Positions 1 to 8,574 of a stretch of 64,000 nt of DNA are shown piece after piece (the stretch's first letter is position 1; each line of letters starts with the position of its first letter). The stretch is from JARBUG01 sp035628915 (lineage in GTDB: Bacteria; Bacillota; Sulfobacillia; Symbiobacteriales; Symbiobacteriaceae), in contig DASPIW010000026.1 of the NCBI GenBank assembly GCA_035628915.1, forward strand, positions 50,654-114,653, written 5' to 3'. The position numbers and the translations under genes were made by a program. The notes beneath the pieces were generated by a model. That model searched no databases, was not told where the DNA came from, and worked only from the letters and a program-made list of their open reading frames with translations.

Positions 1-546
1 AATGAGCCCGTCGGCGATGGTTTCGGCCATGGCGACGGTTTGGTCGAGCCCGGTGAACCAGATCATGAACGGGAAATGGGCCGTGCCGCCCATGATGTGA
101 ATGGAGCCCACCTGTGGCAGCGTTTTGCCCATGCCGGCGCCCGGCTTGAGCGGCCCCCGGTTGACCGTGATGCGCCCCGGGCGCCCCACCGCGGCGTCCA
201 CCGCGATAATGTAGGGGAACTTGTTGCGCTTCATGGCGCGCATCCAGGCTTCGTTCACTTTTTCCTTGATGTTGGTGGCGTGCACCGGCTCATTCAGGTC
301 GCCCAGGAATTCGCCGGCGAACCCCTTGCGCTTGAGAAACCAGCCGATGAACGGGCCGAGGGCATCGCCCGTGGAACTGGTCGCCCCGACCATGAAGAAG
401 AGGGGCAGATACTTGTCGCCTTTCTGATCCATGAGGAACTGCTCCCGCAGGGCATTTGCCAGCGACTGCGCGGCAGTACCGTCCTGATAATGGATGTCGG
501 CCAGGAGAGTGGAAGACGTATCCGGGCTCGCCAGGTCGTACGACAA
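1..546 (-). CDS. yyaC: YyaC-like sporulation protein (DUF1256), 3' end cut by window edge
   Basis: The 182 visible codons hold the hallmarks of the YyaC/DUF1256 family, which resembles the germination protease fold: a FMVGATSSTGDALGPFIGW stretch, then a PYIIAVDAAVGRPG segment, GPLKPGAGMGK, and HIMGGTAHFP. Members occur in spore-forming Firmicutes and are expressed during sporulation; the substrate is unknown. I chose the TTG at 546 because a TAGGGGGAG ribosome binding site lies about six bases upstream. The C-terminus runs off the left edge, so only a few tens of residues are likely missing. Family assignment is secure; biochemical role is not. Confidence 0.85.
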   Translation of the reverse strand, partial: MSYDLASPDTSSTLLADIHYQDGTAAQSLANALREQFLMDQKGDKYLPLFFMVGATSSTGDALGPFIGWFLKRKGFAGEFLGDLNEPVHATNIKEKVNEAWMRAMKRNKFPYIIAVDAAVGRPGRITVNRGPLKPGAGMGKTLPQVGSIHIMGGTAHFPFMIWFTGLDQTVAMAETIADGLI

Positions 547-645
547 GGGAACTCCCCCTAGGAGAAACAGAATGAAACCAAAACTGGTAATTATTACTAT
601 ATAGCCTTAGGGATTTGTTGTCAATAACTGGATGAGGTGTTGCTG

Positions 646-1695
646 ATGGATCTCCCCTTTCGCGTACTGAAGCCCTTTACCGGTCCCCGGGTGATCAAGA
701 CCGGCCTGGCCGTGTTTCTGGCGCTGCTGGCGTCGCACGCCGTCCGCTCGCAGTACGGTGCCTTCGCCGCGGTGGCCGCCATGCTGGCTGTGCAGCCCTC
801 GGTCAGTCGAGCACGGCAGGTCTTTACCCACCAGGTGACCAGCAATCTGATCGGCGGCCTGGTGGGTGCCGGCATGGGCGCCCTGGGGCTCTACCTCGGC
901 CAGACGGCTGCTGCCATGGCCCTGGGGGTCGTATTGGTGCTGGGCATCTGCGTGCGGCTAAAGTTGAACGAGACGGCCGCGCTGGCCGTCACAGCCGTCA
1001 TCTTCATCATGGACCGGCCTGAGGGGGACTTTTTCCGCTACACGGCGGCGCGCCTAGGGGCCGTCATGGGCGGCATGCTGATCGGGGCCCTGGTCAACCG
1101 GTTTATCAAACCGCCGAACTACCTGGCAAGAGTCCGGGAAGACCTGTCCACGGCCTCTGCCCGCGTCCATACGTTTGGTGAGCATCTGATCGCCAGTCTC
1201 GCCTCGCCGCAGCATTACCGCAAGAACCAGATCAAGGCCGAGGCCCGGGAGATTACCGCCCGCCTGGAGTCGGCGGGGTATTTCCTTGAGCTCTCGCACG
1301 AGGCCGACGCTGCTAATAGTCGGCTTTTGCCCATGGACAAGGCGCGGGCGTCTATGTACGTTTTCAAGGAACGAATCATGGATATTCACAAGGTCGTCCT
1401 GCAGGCCGGCGGCCTGGTGCCCGGGGACGAGCTGGCAGCCGTGGCGGGCGCCCTGTCGGCCGTTTTGCGCTACAAGTCCGAAACCGTGGCCGCCGCTCTG
1501 GAATCCCGGCTGCCCGATCCGGGTCCTGCTGAAGCGTTCGCAGCGGCCCAGAAGTCCCTGGAACAGGTCGCCGAAAGGTTGATCGACCAGCCCGAGGCGC
1601 GGGCGCGGGGCCTGGCCCTACATATGCTGCTCACCAACATCCGCCACATGGGCTGGCGCATGGAGTCCCTGACCCGGCTGCTGAAGGATCGTTGA
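646..1695 (+). CDS. FUSC/aromatic acid exporter-like membrane protein
   Basis: A 349-residue protein whose first ~150 residues form about five hydrophobic segments and match the ArAE/DUF939 (YqjA-like) fold, including a QYGAFAAVAAMLAVQPS segment with the family's conserved Q-P-S and a later RLGAVMGGMLIGALVN helix. The C-terminal ~200 residues are helical and cytoplasmic, as in this family. It is probably an inner-membrane exporter or scaffold of unknown substrate. Possible starts are GTG at 637 and ATG at 646; the ATG sits eight bases after GAGG, so I prefer it. It is divergent from yyaC and separated from the next gene by a perfect inverted repeat. Confidence 0.75.
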   Translation: MDLPFRVLKPFTGPRVIKTGLAVFLALLASHAVRSQYGAFAAVAAMLAVQPSVSRARQVFTHQVTSNLIGGLVGAGMGALGLYLGQTAAAMALGVVLVLGICVRLKLNETAALAVTAVIFIMDRPEGDFFRYTAARLGAVMGGMLIGALVNRFIKPPNYLARVREDLSTASARVHTFGEHLIASLASPQHYRKNQIKAEAREITARLESAGYFLELSHEADAANSRLLPMDKARASMYVFKERIMDIHKVVLQAGGLVPGDELAAVAGALSAVLRYKSETVAAALESRLPDPGPAEAFAAAQKSLEQVAERLIDQPEARARGLALHMLLTNIRHMGWRMESLTRLLKDR

Positions 1696-1762
1696 AGGAC
1701 TTCATTTTTCGTGCGCCGAAAGACTCAGGGGAAGTGTGGTAAGGAGTTGAAGGAAGGGTCGG

Positions 1763-1800
1763 ACCGTTTCCGTCCGTAACTTTTGGCCGACGGAAACGGT
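1763..1800. repeat. Perfect 12-bp inverted repeat, hairpin or operator
   Basis: ACCGTTTCCGTC and its exact reverse complement are separated by 14 bases in the 138-base gap between the FUSC-like gene and the hydrolase. There is no following T-tract, so it is either a weak terminator, an RNA hairpin in the leader, or a protein-binding dyad for the downstream gene. Confidence 0.5.
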
Positions 1801-1833
1801 TCGAGCCTGACGAAACGAGGGAGGCGACCATTC

Positions 1834-2649
1834 ATGAGCCTGGCAGCGCGCATCGCAGAGATTGATCGGGCGTTCAGCGGCACCATCGGCGTCACGGCCA
1901 TCAACCTGACTCACGAGGAGTGGCTGAACTACAACGGCACGCTCTCGTTCCCGCCTGCCAGCACGGTCAAGCTGCCGGTGCTCTGCGAGGTGTTCCGGGG
2001 CGCCGGTGAAGGCCGGTGGAGCCTGGACGACCAGCTCACGCTGACCGCCGGCAACGTTGTAGAAGGCTCCGGCGTCCTCCTGGACCTGACGCCCGGCCTC
2101 AGGCTCTCAATTCGCGATGTCGCCACATTGATGATCGTGCTGAGCGACAACACCGCGACCAACATGCTGATCGATCTGGTCACCGCCCAAGCGGTCAACC
2201 ATTCGCTCCAGGAGTGGGGCATCGCGGGCGTCCAGATCAACCGGAAAATCGGCATGAACATGGAGATTCCCCTGGGTGAGGCGACGCCAGCCGGCATGGC
2301 CCGCCTGATGGAGTTAATCGCCCGGCACGAACTGCTGCCGCCGCAGGATTGCATCGCCATGATCGACATTCTGAAGCGGCAGAAGTATAAGGAACTGACC
2401 AACCGCTTCATTCCCGAAACGGATAACGAAGACGATGCCCCCGCTGTCCGGATCGCTTCCAAGAGCGGGTGGGTGCGTGGCACACGCAATGATGTGGCGG
2501 TCATTTGGGCGCCCAAAGCGACGTACGTCCTCAGCATGTTCTCCAAAGGCTGCAAGGACCGCCGCTTCTACCACGACAACGAGGCTGCCATTGCGCTGGC
2601 ACGGATCTCCCAGGCCGTATACGAAGAATGGGGCAAGCTGCACGTTTAG
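1834..2649 (+). CDS. Class A beta-lactamase-like serine hydrolase
   Basis: This 271-residue protein carries the penicillin-recognising serine hydrolase motifs in order: S43-T-V-K46 (nucleophile and base), S104-D-N106, and K210-S-G212. It has no signal peptide, and I do not see the ExxLN omega-loop glutamate of true class A beta-lactamases, so hydrolysis of a drug is uncertain; a cytoplasmic esterase or peptidase role is possible. ATG 1834 was chosen over an upstream in-frame start because GGGAGG lies just ahead of it. The EamA gene follows after 12 bases with its own AGGAGGAT site, so the two are probably co-transcribed. Confidence 0.8.
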   Translation: MSLAARIAEIDRAFSGTIGVTAINLTHEEWLNYNGTLSFPPASTVKLPVLCEVFRGAGEGRWSLDDQLTLTAGNVVEGSGVLLDLTPGLRLSIRDVATLMIVLSDNTATNMLIDLVTAQAVNHSLQEWGIAGVQINRKIGMNMEIPLGEATPAGMARLMELIARHELLPPQDCIAMIDILKRQKYKELTNRFIPETDNEDDAPAVRIASKSGWVRGTRNDVAVIWAPKATYVLSMFSKGCKDRRFYHDNEAAIALARISQAVYEEWGKLHV

Positions 2650-2661
2650 GAGGATCTTCTG

Positions 2662-3570
2662 TTGCTGTTCAACTACCTCTCCATGGTGCTCATGGCGCTC
2701 TGTTGGGCCGGCGCGTTCGTCGTCGGCAAGCTCTCCGTCGGGACGGTGCCCCCGGAAATGGTGGCGTTCCTGCGTTTCTTCATCGCCGGCCTGGTGCTGG
2801 TAGTTTGGATGGCCTGGAAAGAACCGCAGAGCTTCCGGCTGAAAAAACGCGACTGGTGGCTGGTCATCGGGCTGGGAGTGACAGGGATCGCCGTGTACAA
2901 CCTGCTTTTTTTCCGGGGCCTGCAGTACTCGCGGGCCTCGGACGGCGCGATGATCATCCCCACGCTCAATCCGCTGCTGACCATGTTCGTCGCCGCCATG
3001 CTGCTCGGGGAGGCGCTAACCCCCCGTAAGCTAACCGGGGCGGCGATTTCCGTGGTCGGACAGGTGCTGATTTTCTGGACCCTGCTCGAGGTGGTCGCCG
3101 ATGATCCCGTTCGGATGCGGGGCGATCTGTTCTACGTGGCTTCTTCGGTCTTCTGGTCGATGTACAGCGTGCTGGGGCGGGTTGCGGCCCAGCGGTTCAC
3201 GCCTCTGGCCGCTACGACGTGGGCGAGCCTGAGCGGCGTGCTGATGATCGCGCCCTTCGCCCTGTGGGCAGCGCCGGGCTCCACGGGCTATACCTGGGGG
3301 TTCTGGGTCGATGCCGTGTACTTGGCCCTGGGCGCCACCGTGGCCGGTTTTGTGCTTTGGAGCCGGGGTGTGGCCATTTTGGGCGCCAGCCGGGCGGCGG
3401 TGTTCATCAACCTGGTGCCCGTCTTCACGCTGCTGCTCTCGTCCGTGTTCTTAGACGACCGGCCCACTGCCCTGCAGGTGCTGGGGATCTGCGTTGTGCT
3501 GGGCGGGGTGTATCTGTCGGGGACACGGCCGGGGGAGAAGGCGCCGAAGGTCCAGGGGGAGAGCGCATAG
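2662..3570 (+). CDS. EamA/DMT-family transporter
   Basis: A 302-residue protein with ten predicted hydrophobic helices arranged as two tandem EamA repeats; the first begins at the N-terminus (ALCWAGAFVVGKLSVG) and the second near residue 150. Drug/metabolite transporters of this kind usually export amino acids, metabolites or drugs across the cytoplasmic membrane. The start is TTG at 2662, with AGGAGGAT overlapping the stop codon of the hydrolase upstream, so translation is probably coupled. The substrate cannot be inferred from the sequence; its partner hydrolase might produce or detoxify the exported compound. Confidence 0.85.
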   Translation: MLFNYLSMVLMALCWAGAFVVGKLSVGTVPPEMVAFLRFFIAGLVLVVWMAWKEPQSFRLKKRDWWLVIGLGVTGIAVYNLLFFRGLQYSRASDGAMIIPTLNPLLTMFVAAMLLGEALTPRKLTGAAISVVGQVLIFWTLLEVVADDPVRMRGDLFYVASSVFWSMYSVLGRVAAQRFTPLAATTWASLSGVLMIAPFALWAAPGSTGYTWGFWVDAVYLALGATVAGFVLWSRGVAILGASRAAVFINLVPVFTLLLSSVFLDDRPTALQVLGICVVLGGVYLSGTRPGEKAPKVQGESA

Positions 3571-3643
3571 GCAGACTGGCTTCTTACCAGAGCCGCGGCA
3601 ACCGATGCGCGCCGGCGCACGTCCAACGTGCGGAGGTGTGCGT

Positions 3644-4756
3644 ATGCGGTGTTCACGCGTTCTTGCCGCGCTGCTCGCCGTTGCCCTGTTGCTGGCCGGC
3701 TGCCGGGCGCAGGCGCCCTCGCCTGTGCCCCCGCCCCCCGGACCGGCGCCCGCCGAACAGCGGCCGGCGCCACCCAACCCTGCTCCCGAGCCCGTGCACC
3801 CGGCTGAACCGTGCGTCACCCCGCGCTGGTTCGCCTACACTCCCGCGACCGACGAAGGGCACCCCTTCAGCGGCGCCCAGGTCTGCGGGCTGTTCACCGA
3901 AGGCTCGGCGGACCCGGTGTCAGGGATGATGCTCCTGCTGTGGGAGCAGCGCCCGGCCGAATATGGATTCGAGTTTGCGCCTATACTTGTGCGCGGCGTG
4001 GAGGAGCGGTTGCCGTTCACATACTCTAGCCTTCACCCGCGGTTCTATGGCTGGCTTCGTCATACCGACGGCTTCGTCTTCGGCGGCAACCAGACAGTAA
4101 AGGCGGTCAGCATTGACGGCCAGGTGCTCCGGGACTACCCCCTCCCCGAGGGCGGCGCCCTCCATGGCGGCGCTGTTTCGCGTCGCAGCGGCCTGGTCGC
4201 CCTGTTCGTTTCCGGCCTCGACGCCGGCGTTCGCCTGATCGTCTGGAACCCGGAAACGGGTGAGCAGACCGACTACGGCGCCGTGGCGGAGCGCAAGGGC
4301 GTCGGGGGCAGCGAAGCCTTCCCCTACCAGTGGATCGACGCCGACTGGGCGCCGGACGACCAGCAGGTCGCGTTCACTATCGCCGAGACGCTATACCTCT
4401 TCGACCTGAGCTCGAAGCAGCAAACCAAAGTCGCATCCGGCTACACCCGGCCCCGCTTCTCCCCCGCTAATCGCACACAGATTCTGGCCGAAACCGCTGA
4501 GAACTCGGTGATACTCGATCCCGCCGGTCGGGTGCTGCACAATCTCCCGGGCCATAACTGGTTCTGGCACCTCTCCGGCGAGGCGCTCGACCGGAGCGCA
4601 CCCGCTGGGGCGAACGGTCGGCCGCCCTACGACGGCTGGGTGACTAACTATCGCCTTTCCGACGGACGCATTCTGCAGCGCGGTAAGGGGCTGGTCATCG
4701 GCCACGCGATTTTGCCGCCCGCCAACAGCCGGCTGGTCACGCTGGTAACGCAATAG
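3644..4756 (+). CDS. Putative lipoprotein with propeller-like repeats
   Basis: A 370-residue protein opening with a lipoprotein signal: M-R-C-S-R, a hydrophobic core (AALLAVALLLAGC) and lipobox LAGC, so the mature protein is likely lipid-anchored outside the membrane. A proline-rich linker of ~40 residues follows. The remainder contains strand-rich segments such as DWAPDDQQVAFTIAETLYLF and GYTRPRFSPANRTQILAE that resemble TolB/WD-type propeller blades. I do not recognise a specific family. ATG 3644 is preceded by CGGAGGTG and fits the signal peptide; longer in-frame starts would bury it. A hairpin terminator follows the stop immediately. Confidence 0.6.
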   Translation: MRCSRVLAALLAVALLLAGCRAQAPSPVPPPPGPAPAEQRPAPPNPAPEPVHPAEPCVTPRWFAYTPATDEGHPFSGAQVCGLFTEGSADPVSGMMLLLWEQRPAEYGFEFAPILVRGVEERLPFTYSSLHPRFYGWLRHTDGFVFGGNQTVKAVSIDGQVLRDYPLPEGGALHGGAVSRRSGLVALFVSGLDAGVRLIVWNPETGEQTDYGAVAERKGVGGSEAFPYQWIDADWAPDDQQVAFTIAETLYLFDLSSKQQTKVASGYTRPRFSPANRTQILAETAENSVILDPAGRVLHNLPGHNWFWHLSGEALDRSAPAGANGRPPYDGWVTNYRLSDGRILQRGKGLVIGHAILPPANSRLVTLVTQ

Positions 4757-4785
4757 GGAGAGCCGCCGGGCTCTCCCTCGCTTTC
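4756..4785 (+). terminator. Rho-independent terminator after lipoprotein gene
   Basis: GGGAGAGCC and GGCTCTCCC pair around a short loop directly after the stop codon, followed by a pyrimidine-rich CGCTTTC tail. Confidence 0.65.
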
Positions 4786-4819
4786 ATGGAGGCGACCCAA
4801 CGGGTCACCGGCCCTTGCA

Positions 4820-4972
4820 TCAGCCGCCCTTCTTTTTGGGCGCCCGGCCCTGCGCGATGGTCCGCCGGGCGGAGCCCGCCGGTATCAAACGCCAGGTGCC
4901 GAACTCGTAAATGTACCCCGCAGGGGGCGTTTGCTGCGGGCGCCCGGCATCATCACGGCCTTCGCCGTCCAT
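4820..4972 (-). CDS. Possible 50-residue small protein
   Basis: In the otherwise gene-free stretch 4786-5096 one short reading frame looks protein-like: 50 codons starting at an ATG preceded by GAGGTGA at eight bases, with a hydrophilic N-terminal third, a core PAGYIYEFGTWRLIPAG and a basic APKKKGG tail. The composition, with conserved-looking aromatic residues in the middle, resembles short bacterial proteins of about 50 residues, but I cannot assign a family. It is convergent with the lipoprotein gene. Codon third positions are GC-rich as in neighbouring genes. Treat as a candidate only. Confidence 0.35.
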   Translation of the reverse strand: MDGEGRDDAGRPQQTPPAGYIYEFGTWRLIPAGSARRTIAQGRAPKKKGG

Positions 4973-5096
4973 GGCCACGTCACCTCAGTCGCCATCCTAT
5001 GTGGGCTGTGGAGGATAGCGCCTGTTTGGGCAGGATAATCCGGACCGGACCCGAAGTGATAGGTTTCATGAGGGCCCACAGGAGTTGGATAGAAGC

Positions 5097-5549
5097 GTGA
5101 GCGAGATGACCCGCGACTTTACGGTGGCTACCTTTGTGCTGCACGACGGCAAGGTGCTGCTGCTGTGGCACCGCAAACTCTCCATGTGGCTGCCGCCGGG
5201 CGGGCACATCGATCCCAATGAACTGCCCGACGAGGCGGCGGTGCGCGAAGTCAAGGAAGAGACGGGGCTGGACGTGGTTCTACTCTCGCAGCCATCCATG
5301 CCGCAGATGCCCGGCCCCCTGCAGCTGGCAAGGCCTGAGGGCATCCAGTTGGAAGACATTTCGCCGGGCCACCAGCATATAGACCTGATCTACTTTGCCC
5401 GCCCGCAGGATTCTGCGGCCGTGCGCCCTGTCGCCAACGCCGAAGTGGACCGGGTGGGCTGGTACGCGCGCGGCGACCTGGACCGGATTCCCCTCACCGA
5501 AGAGGTGCGCGCGTGGGTCGAGAAGGCGCTGGCGCGGGTCGGCGGGTGA
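5097..5549 (+). CDS. Nudix hydrolase
   Basis: A protein of about 150 residues with a complete Nudix box starting at GGHIDPNELPDEAAV followed by REVKEETG, which fits the consensus G-x5-E-x7-REUxEExGU that binds the catalytic metal. Such enzymes cleave nucleoside diphosphates linked to another group; the substrate cannot be told from sequence. Start choice is uncertain: TTG 5085 is too near GGAG, GTG 5097 and ATG 5106 are both possible. The last 56 bases overlap the 3' end of the molybdoenzyme gene on the other strand. Confidence 0.85.
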   Translation: MSEMTRDFTVATFVLHDGKVLLLWHRKLSMWLPPGGHIDPNELPDEAAVREVKEETGLDVVLLSQPSMPQMPGPLQLARPEGIQLEDISPGHQHIDLIYFARPQDSAAVRPVANAEVDRVGWYARGDLDRIPLTEEVRAWVEKALARVGG

Positions 5550-6588
5550 CCGTAAGCGGTACCTGCGGCATCTGATTATTGCCGTAGCCTTTGGCGTTCC
5601 ACTCTGCCTGCCGGGGTTGCGTCCGGCCGGCGGCGTCGGTAGCCCGAGCCAGAATCTCCACGTTGCCCGGCGTGAGCCCGGTGAGCAGGCATTCCCACCG
5701 CCGCCAGGCGTAGCGGGCTGCCGGCTCCAGCAGTTCGGCAGGCTGCCAGTGGGCGCCCTGATCCGCGCTGACTTCCACACGGGCCACCGGGGCCTCGCCG
5801 CTCCAGGCCAGACCGCTCACCAGCAGATTCCCCGGCGGCACCGCCGCTCCCGTTGACGGATGCGTGATGATGCTGCTAACCCGCCCCAGGGTGACCGGAG
5901 TGGCCCGGTCGTAGGCCCCGGGCGCCGGCAGATAGACGTAGTCCCGCACCTGAAACGGCCCCCGAAAGGGCTGTGTCCGGACTTCCACCCGGGTCAGCCA
6001 CTTGACCGACGCCATACCGTACCAGCCCGGCACAATCAGCCGGAGGGGACCGCCGTGCTTGTGGGGAAGCGGCTCGCCGTTCATGGCCCAGGCCAGGAGC
6101 ACGTCGGGATTGAGGGCGTAATTCACCGGCAGCGCCCGCTCAAAGTGGACCCGCTGTCCGGTCTCCTTGTGGCGGCCTTCATCTGCACCGGTGAAGCGGA
6201 CCCAGGCGGCTCCCTCAGCAAGTCCTGCCCGCAGCAGCACTGTTCGCAGGGGGACGCCGATCCACTCGGCATTGCCGACGGCGCCGTCCCGCCAGGGTGT
6301 ACCTTCGGCCGGCGGGACGAACAGGGAGCGCCGGTTCCCGGAGCACTCTATCGTCACCCACCGGGAGAGGGCGCCCATGTGCCGCAAGTCATGCAGCCCT
6401 AACGACAGCGATCTGCGCACCGCCCCCTCGACGGCAAGCGTCGGCGGTTTCGGGGACGGGTCGGGCCGCCGGAAGTGGTTGCGTTCGAAGAACCGGGCCG
6501 CCGGCGTCAGCCATTCACCCCGGTGCGGGACAGGCCACTCCAGGTTTACCGGCTCCGTCTCATGCACGAGTGGGTGCAGGGTCTCCAT
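5494..6588 (-). CDS. Sulfite-oxidase-family molybdopterin oxidoreductase
   Basis: A 364-residue protein with the sulfite oxidase fold. The N-terminal two-thirds is the molybdopterin domain, with the family's metal-ligand cysteine at C82 in ECSGNRRS, followed by a TGADEGRHKETG segment, PLPHKHGGPLRLIVPGWYG and KWLTRVEV. The C-terminal ~110 residues are the immunoglobulin-like dimerisation domain (VARVEVSADQGAHWQPAEL, ending YGNNQMPQVPLTV). There is no signal peptide, no cytochrome domain and no Tat motif, so it is likely cytoplasmic. ATG 6588 follows AAAGGAG. mobA lies 2 kb away on the other strand and could supply the guanylated cofactor, although this family normally uses the non-nucleotide form. 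Confidence 0.85.
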   Translation of the reverse strand: METLHPLVHETEPVNLEWPVPHRGEWLTPAARFFERNHFRRPDPSPKPPTLAVEGAVRRSLSLGLHDLRHMGALSRWVTIECSGNRRSLFVPPAEGTPWRDGAVGNAEWIGVPLRTVLLRAGLAEGAAWVRFTGADEGRHKETGQRVHFERALPVNYALNPDVLLAWAMNGEPLPHKHGGPLRLIVPGWYGMASVKWLTRVEVRTQPFRGPFQVRDYVYLPAPGAYDRATPVTLGRVSSIITHPSTGAAVPPGNLLVSGLAWSGEAPVARVEVSADQGAHWQPAELLEPAARYAWRRWECLLTGLTPGNVEILARATDAAGRTQPRQAEWNAKGYGNNQMPQVPLTVTRRPAPAPSRPTRAPLR

Positions 6589-6759
6589 GGATCGTACTCC
6601 TTTGCAGACCACATCATCCAGGAGTATGCGTGAACCGGAGAAATCTTCCCCGCCGGCCGCGGACAGGAATGCCGTGCCCGGCAACGAACCATTGTGACAC
6701 AGGCCGTAAGCCTGTTTCGCAAGCAGGCCATCTCTAGAAATGGGCGACGGGTGGAGCGC

Positions 6760-7626
6760 ATGAAAACTCGAAGCTTAGTCTTATTGGTGGCGTTGTTCGC
6801 CACGTTGATCCTGCCAGGCTGTGCAGCGACGCCGGCCACGCCGGAAGCCGCCGCGGTAACGGCGCAGCGTTTCCTGCAGAGCCGTGCGGACCACGACGCC
6901 GGCGCTGTGCACGGGCTGCTGACGGAAAGGGCCAGGGAAGCGCTGACGCAAGGTGAAGTCAGTCAGTACTTGCGCGGCGAGGAGTTCTATTTTGGCAGCC
7001 TGGGCGCCCCGACCCCGGCACATGAAGGGTGGCTGCAGATTCCCGTCGCCGACTACCGGATCACATCCGGCGGCCGGCAGATTCGCTGGCCCGAAGTGAA
7101 GCTCACGCTTCGCTACGAAGGAAAGCACTGGCGAGTCGCGTGGATTGAGCCCGTCGCCGCCGCTGCCCGCAACGCATACGAAAATAACCTCTACGGCGAA
7201 CAACTGGAGCTGGCGCGGGCGATTATGGAGATTGACCCGTACCACTACCGGGGGGCGCTGGAGCAACACTTTGCCTACCGCGGCCTCCAGCGCGGCCGGG
7301 AGGCCGAAGTGGCCATTCTCAGGGCGGCTGAACAGGCAACCCCTTATCAAAAGCCCGACGTGCATGACGCATTTGCGCGCTTCAAATTGGAATTGGGGCA
7401 TCCCGAAGATGCGGTTCCCCATGCGCGGGCCGCCCTGGAACAGGCCCAGCCCTATGTGCCGGATCTATACTCGCACCGGTGGCAGGCCGATGCGCTGGTG
7501 GTGTTGGGCCGTGCGCTCTGGCTGCAGGGCGACGGCGCCGGAGCCCTGGCGGTGGTGAAGCAGGCGGCGGATGCGGATCCGGCGAACGCGGGCCTGGCGG
7601 TGCTGCGCCGTGAGATGGGCCTGTAG
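6760..7626 (+). CDS. Putative lipoprotein with TPR-like C-terminal half
   Basis: A 288-residue protein. The N-terminus (MKTRSLVLLVALFATLILPGC) is a lipoprotein signal with lipobox LPGC. Residues ~30-130 look like a small alpha/beta domain typical of extracellular 'DUF4878-like' modules (AAAVTAQRFLQSRADHDAGAV). The C-terminal half is helical and repeat-like, with spacing similar to tetratricopeptide repeats (GHPEDAVPHARAALEQA and GDGAGALAVVKQAADADP). ATG 6760 follows GGTGGAG. It is followed after 39 bases by the LCP gene, suggesting a shared cell-envelope role. No specific family was recognised. Confidence 0.6.
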   Translation: MKTRSLVLLVALFATLILPGCAATPATPEAAAVTAQRFLQSRADHDAGAVHGLLTERAREALTQGEVSQYLRGEEFYFGSLGAPTPAHEGWLQIPVADYRITSGGRQIRWPEVKLTLRYEGKHWRVAWIEPVAAAARNAYENNLYGEQLELARAIMEIDPYHYRGALEQHFAYRGLQRGREAEVAILRAAEQATPYQKPDVHDAFARFKLELGHPEDAVPHARAALEQAQPYVPDLYSHRWQADALVVLGRALWLQGDGAGALAVVKQAADADPANAGLAVLRREMGL

Positions 7627-7665
7627 CCATCGCACCGCCTGCGGCGTCACGAAAGGAGAGGGGAC

Positions 7666-8574
7666 GTGAGCTATCCCGTCACGAATCGGATTTCCCGACG
7701 AGCCAAGAATCGAAAGCGCCCCCGCTACTGGCTCAGGCGTTTGCTAATTCTCCTGATGATTCTGCTGCCCGTTGGCGTCTGGTATGGGTGGGACTTTGTC
7801 GACAGCCTCAAAGTGGCCCCCGCCAGCGCCGCACCGCGCGTCGTCGCCGGCAGGCCGGTCTTTGTGGCCGTCATGGGCGTGGACGAACGGGAGAACGATG
7901 TGGGAAGGTCCGACACCCTGGTTCTGATGCGCCTGGACCCCACGGCAGACCAGGTCAGCATCATCAACATCCCACGGGACACGCTGGCCATGGTGGACGG
8001 CGAACCGGCGAAGATCAACGCTGCGTACGCGGCCGGTGGGCCGGAGGAGACGACGGAAGTTCTGGCTGACTTGCTTGATATTGAGCGCCCGTACTACGTA
8101 ACCTTGAACTTTGAGGCGTTTGAAGAGCTGATCAATCAGGTAGGCGGCGTCGAGATCGACGTGGAAAAGCATTATGTATATGACGACCCGTTCCAGGACC
8201 TCCACATTGACATTCCGGCCGGGCGCCAGCTGCTGCTGGGTGAGCAGGCGCTGCACTACGTCCGGCTTCGATACGACGGGGTAACCAACAGCGATATTGC
8301 CCGCATTGAACGGCAACAAAAGTTTTTGCAGGCTTTCAAGGAGAAAGTCCCTTCCCATTGGACCCGGATTCCCGATATGATCAGGACAATACAGAAATAC
8401 GTCAAGACCAATATCCCGGAAGCCGATCAGATGAAGCTGGCAAAGGCGCTCTTCGACGCCCGCAGCAACGTGGCCATGCAGACGCTGCCGGGCGCCCCTG
8501 ACGACAGCACGGGCGACTGGATTCTCAGCCGGGAAGGGTGGAGCGAGGTGACCCGCTCGTGGACCAGCCAATGA
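7666..8574 (+). CDS. LytR-CpsA-Psr (LCP) family cell-wall ligase
   Basis: A 302-residue membrane protein: a short basic N-terminus, one transmembrane helix at about residues 24-42, then the LCP domain. Diagnostic pieces are VAVMGVDERENDVGRSDTL, INIPRDTLAMVDG with the conserved arginine and aspartate, KINAAYAAGG, and the later LRYDGVTNSDIARIERQQKF. LCP enzymes transfer anionic polymers such as teichoic acids or capsule from undecaprenyl pyrophosphate to peptidoglycan outside the membrane. GTG 7666 is preceded by AAAGGAGAGG. Its stop codon overlaps the ATG of mobA (ATGA). Confidence 0.9.
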   Translation: MSYPVTNRISRRAKNRKRPRYWLRRLLILLMILLPVGVWYGWDFVDSLKVAPASAAPRVVAGRPVFVAVMGVDERENDVGRSDTLVLMRLDPTADQVSIINIPRDTLAMVDGEPAKINAAYAAGGPEETTEVLADLLDIERPYYVTLNFEAFEELINQVGGVEIDVEKHYVYDDPFQDLHIDIPAGRQLLLGEQALHYVRLRYDGVTNSDIARIERQQKFLQAFKEKVPSHWTRIPDMIRTIQKYVKTNIPEADQMKLAKALFDARSNVAMQTLPGAPDDSTGDWILSREGWSEVTRSWTSQ

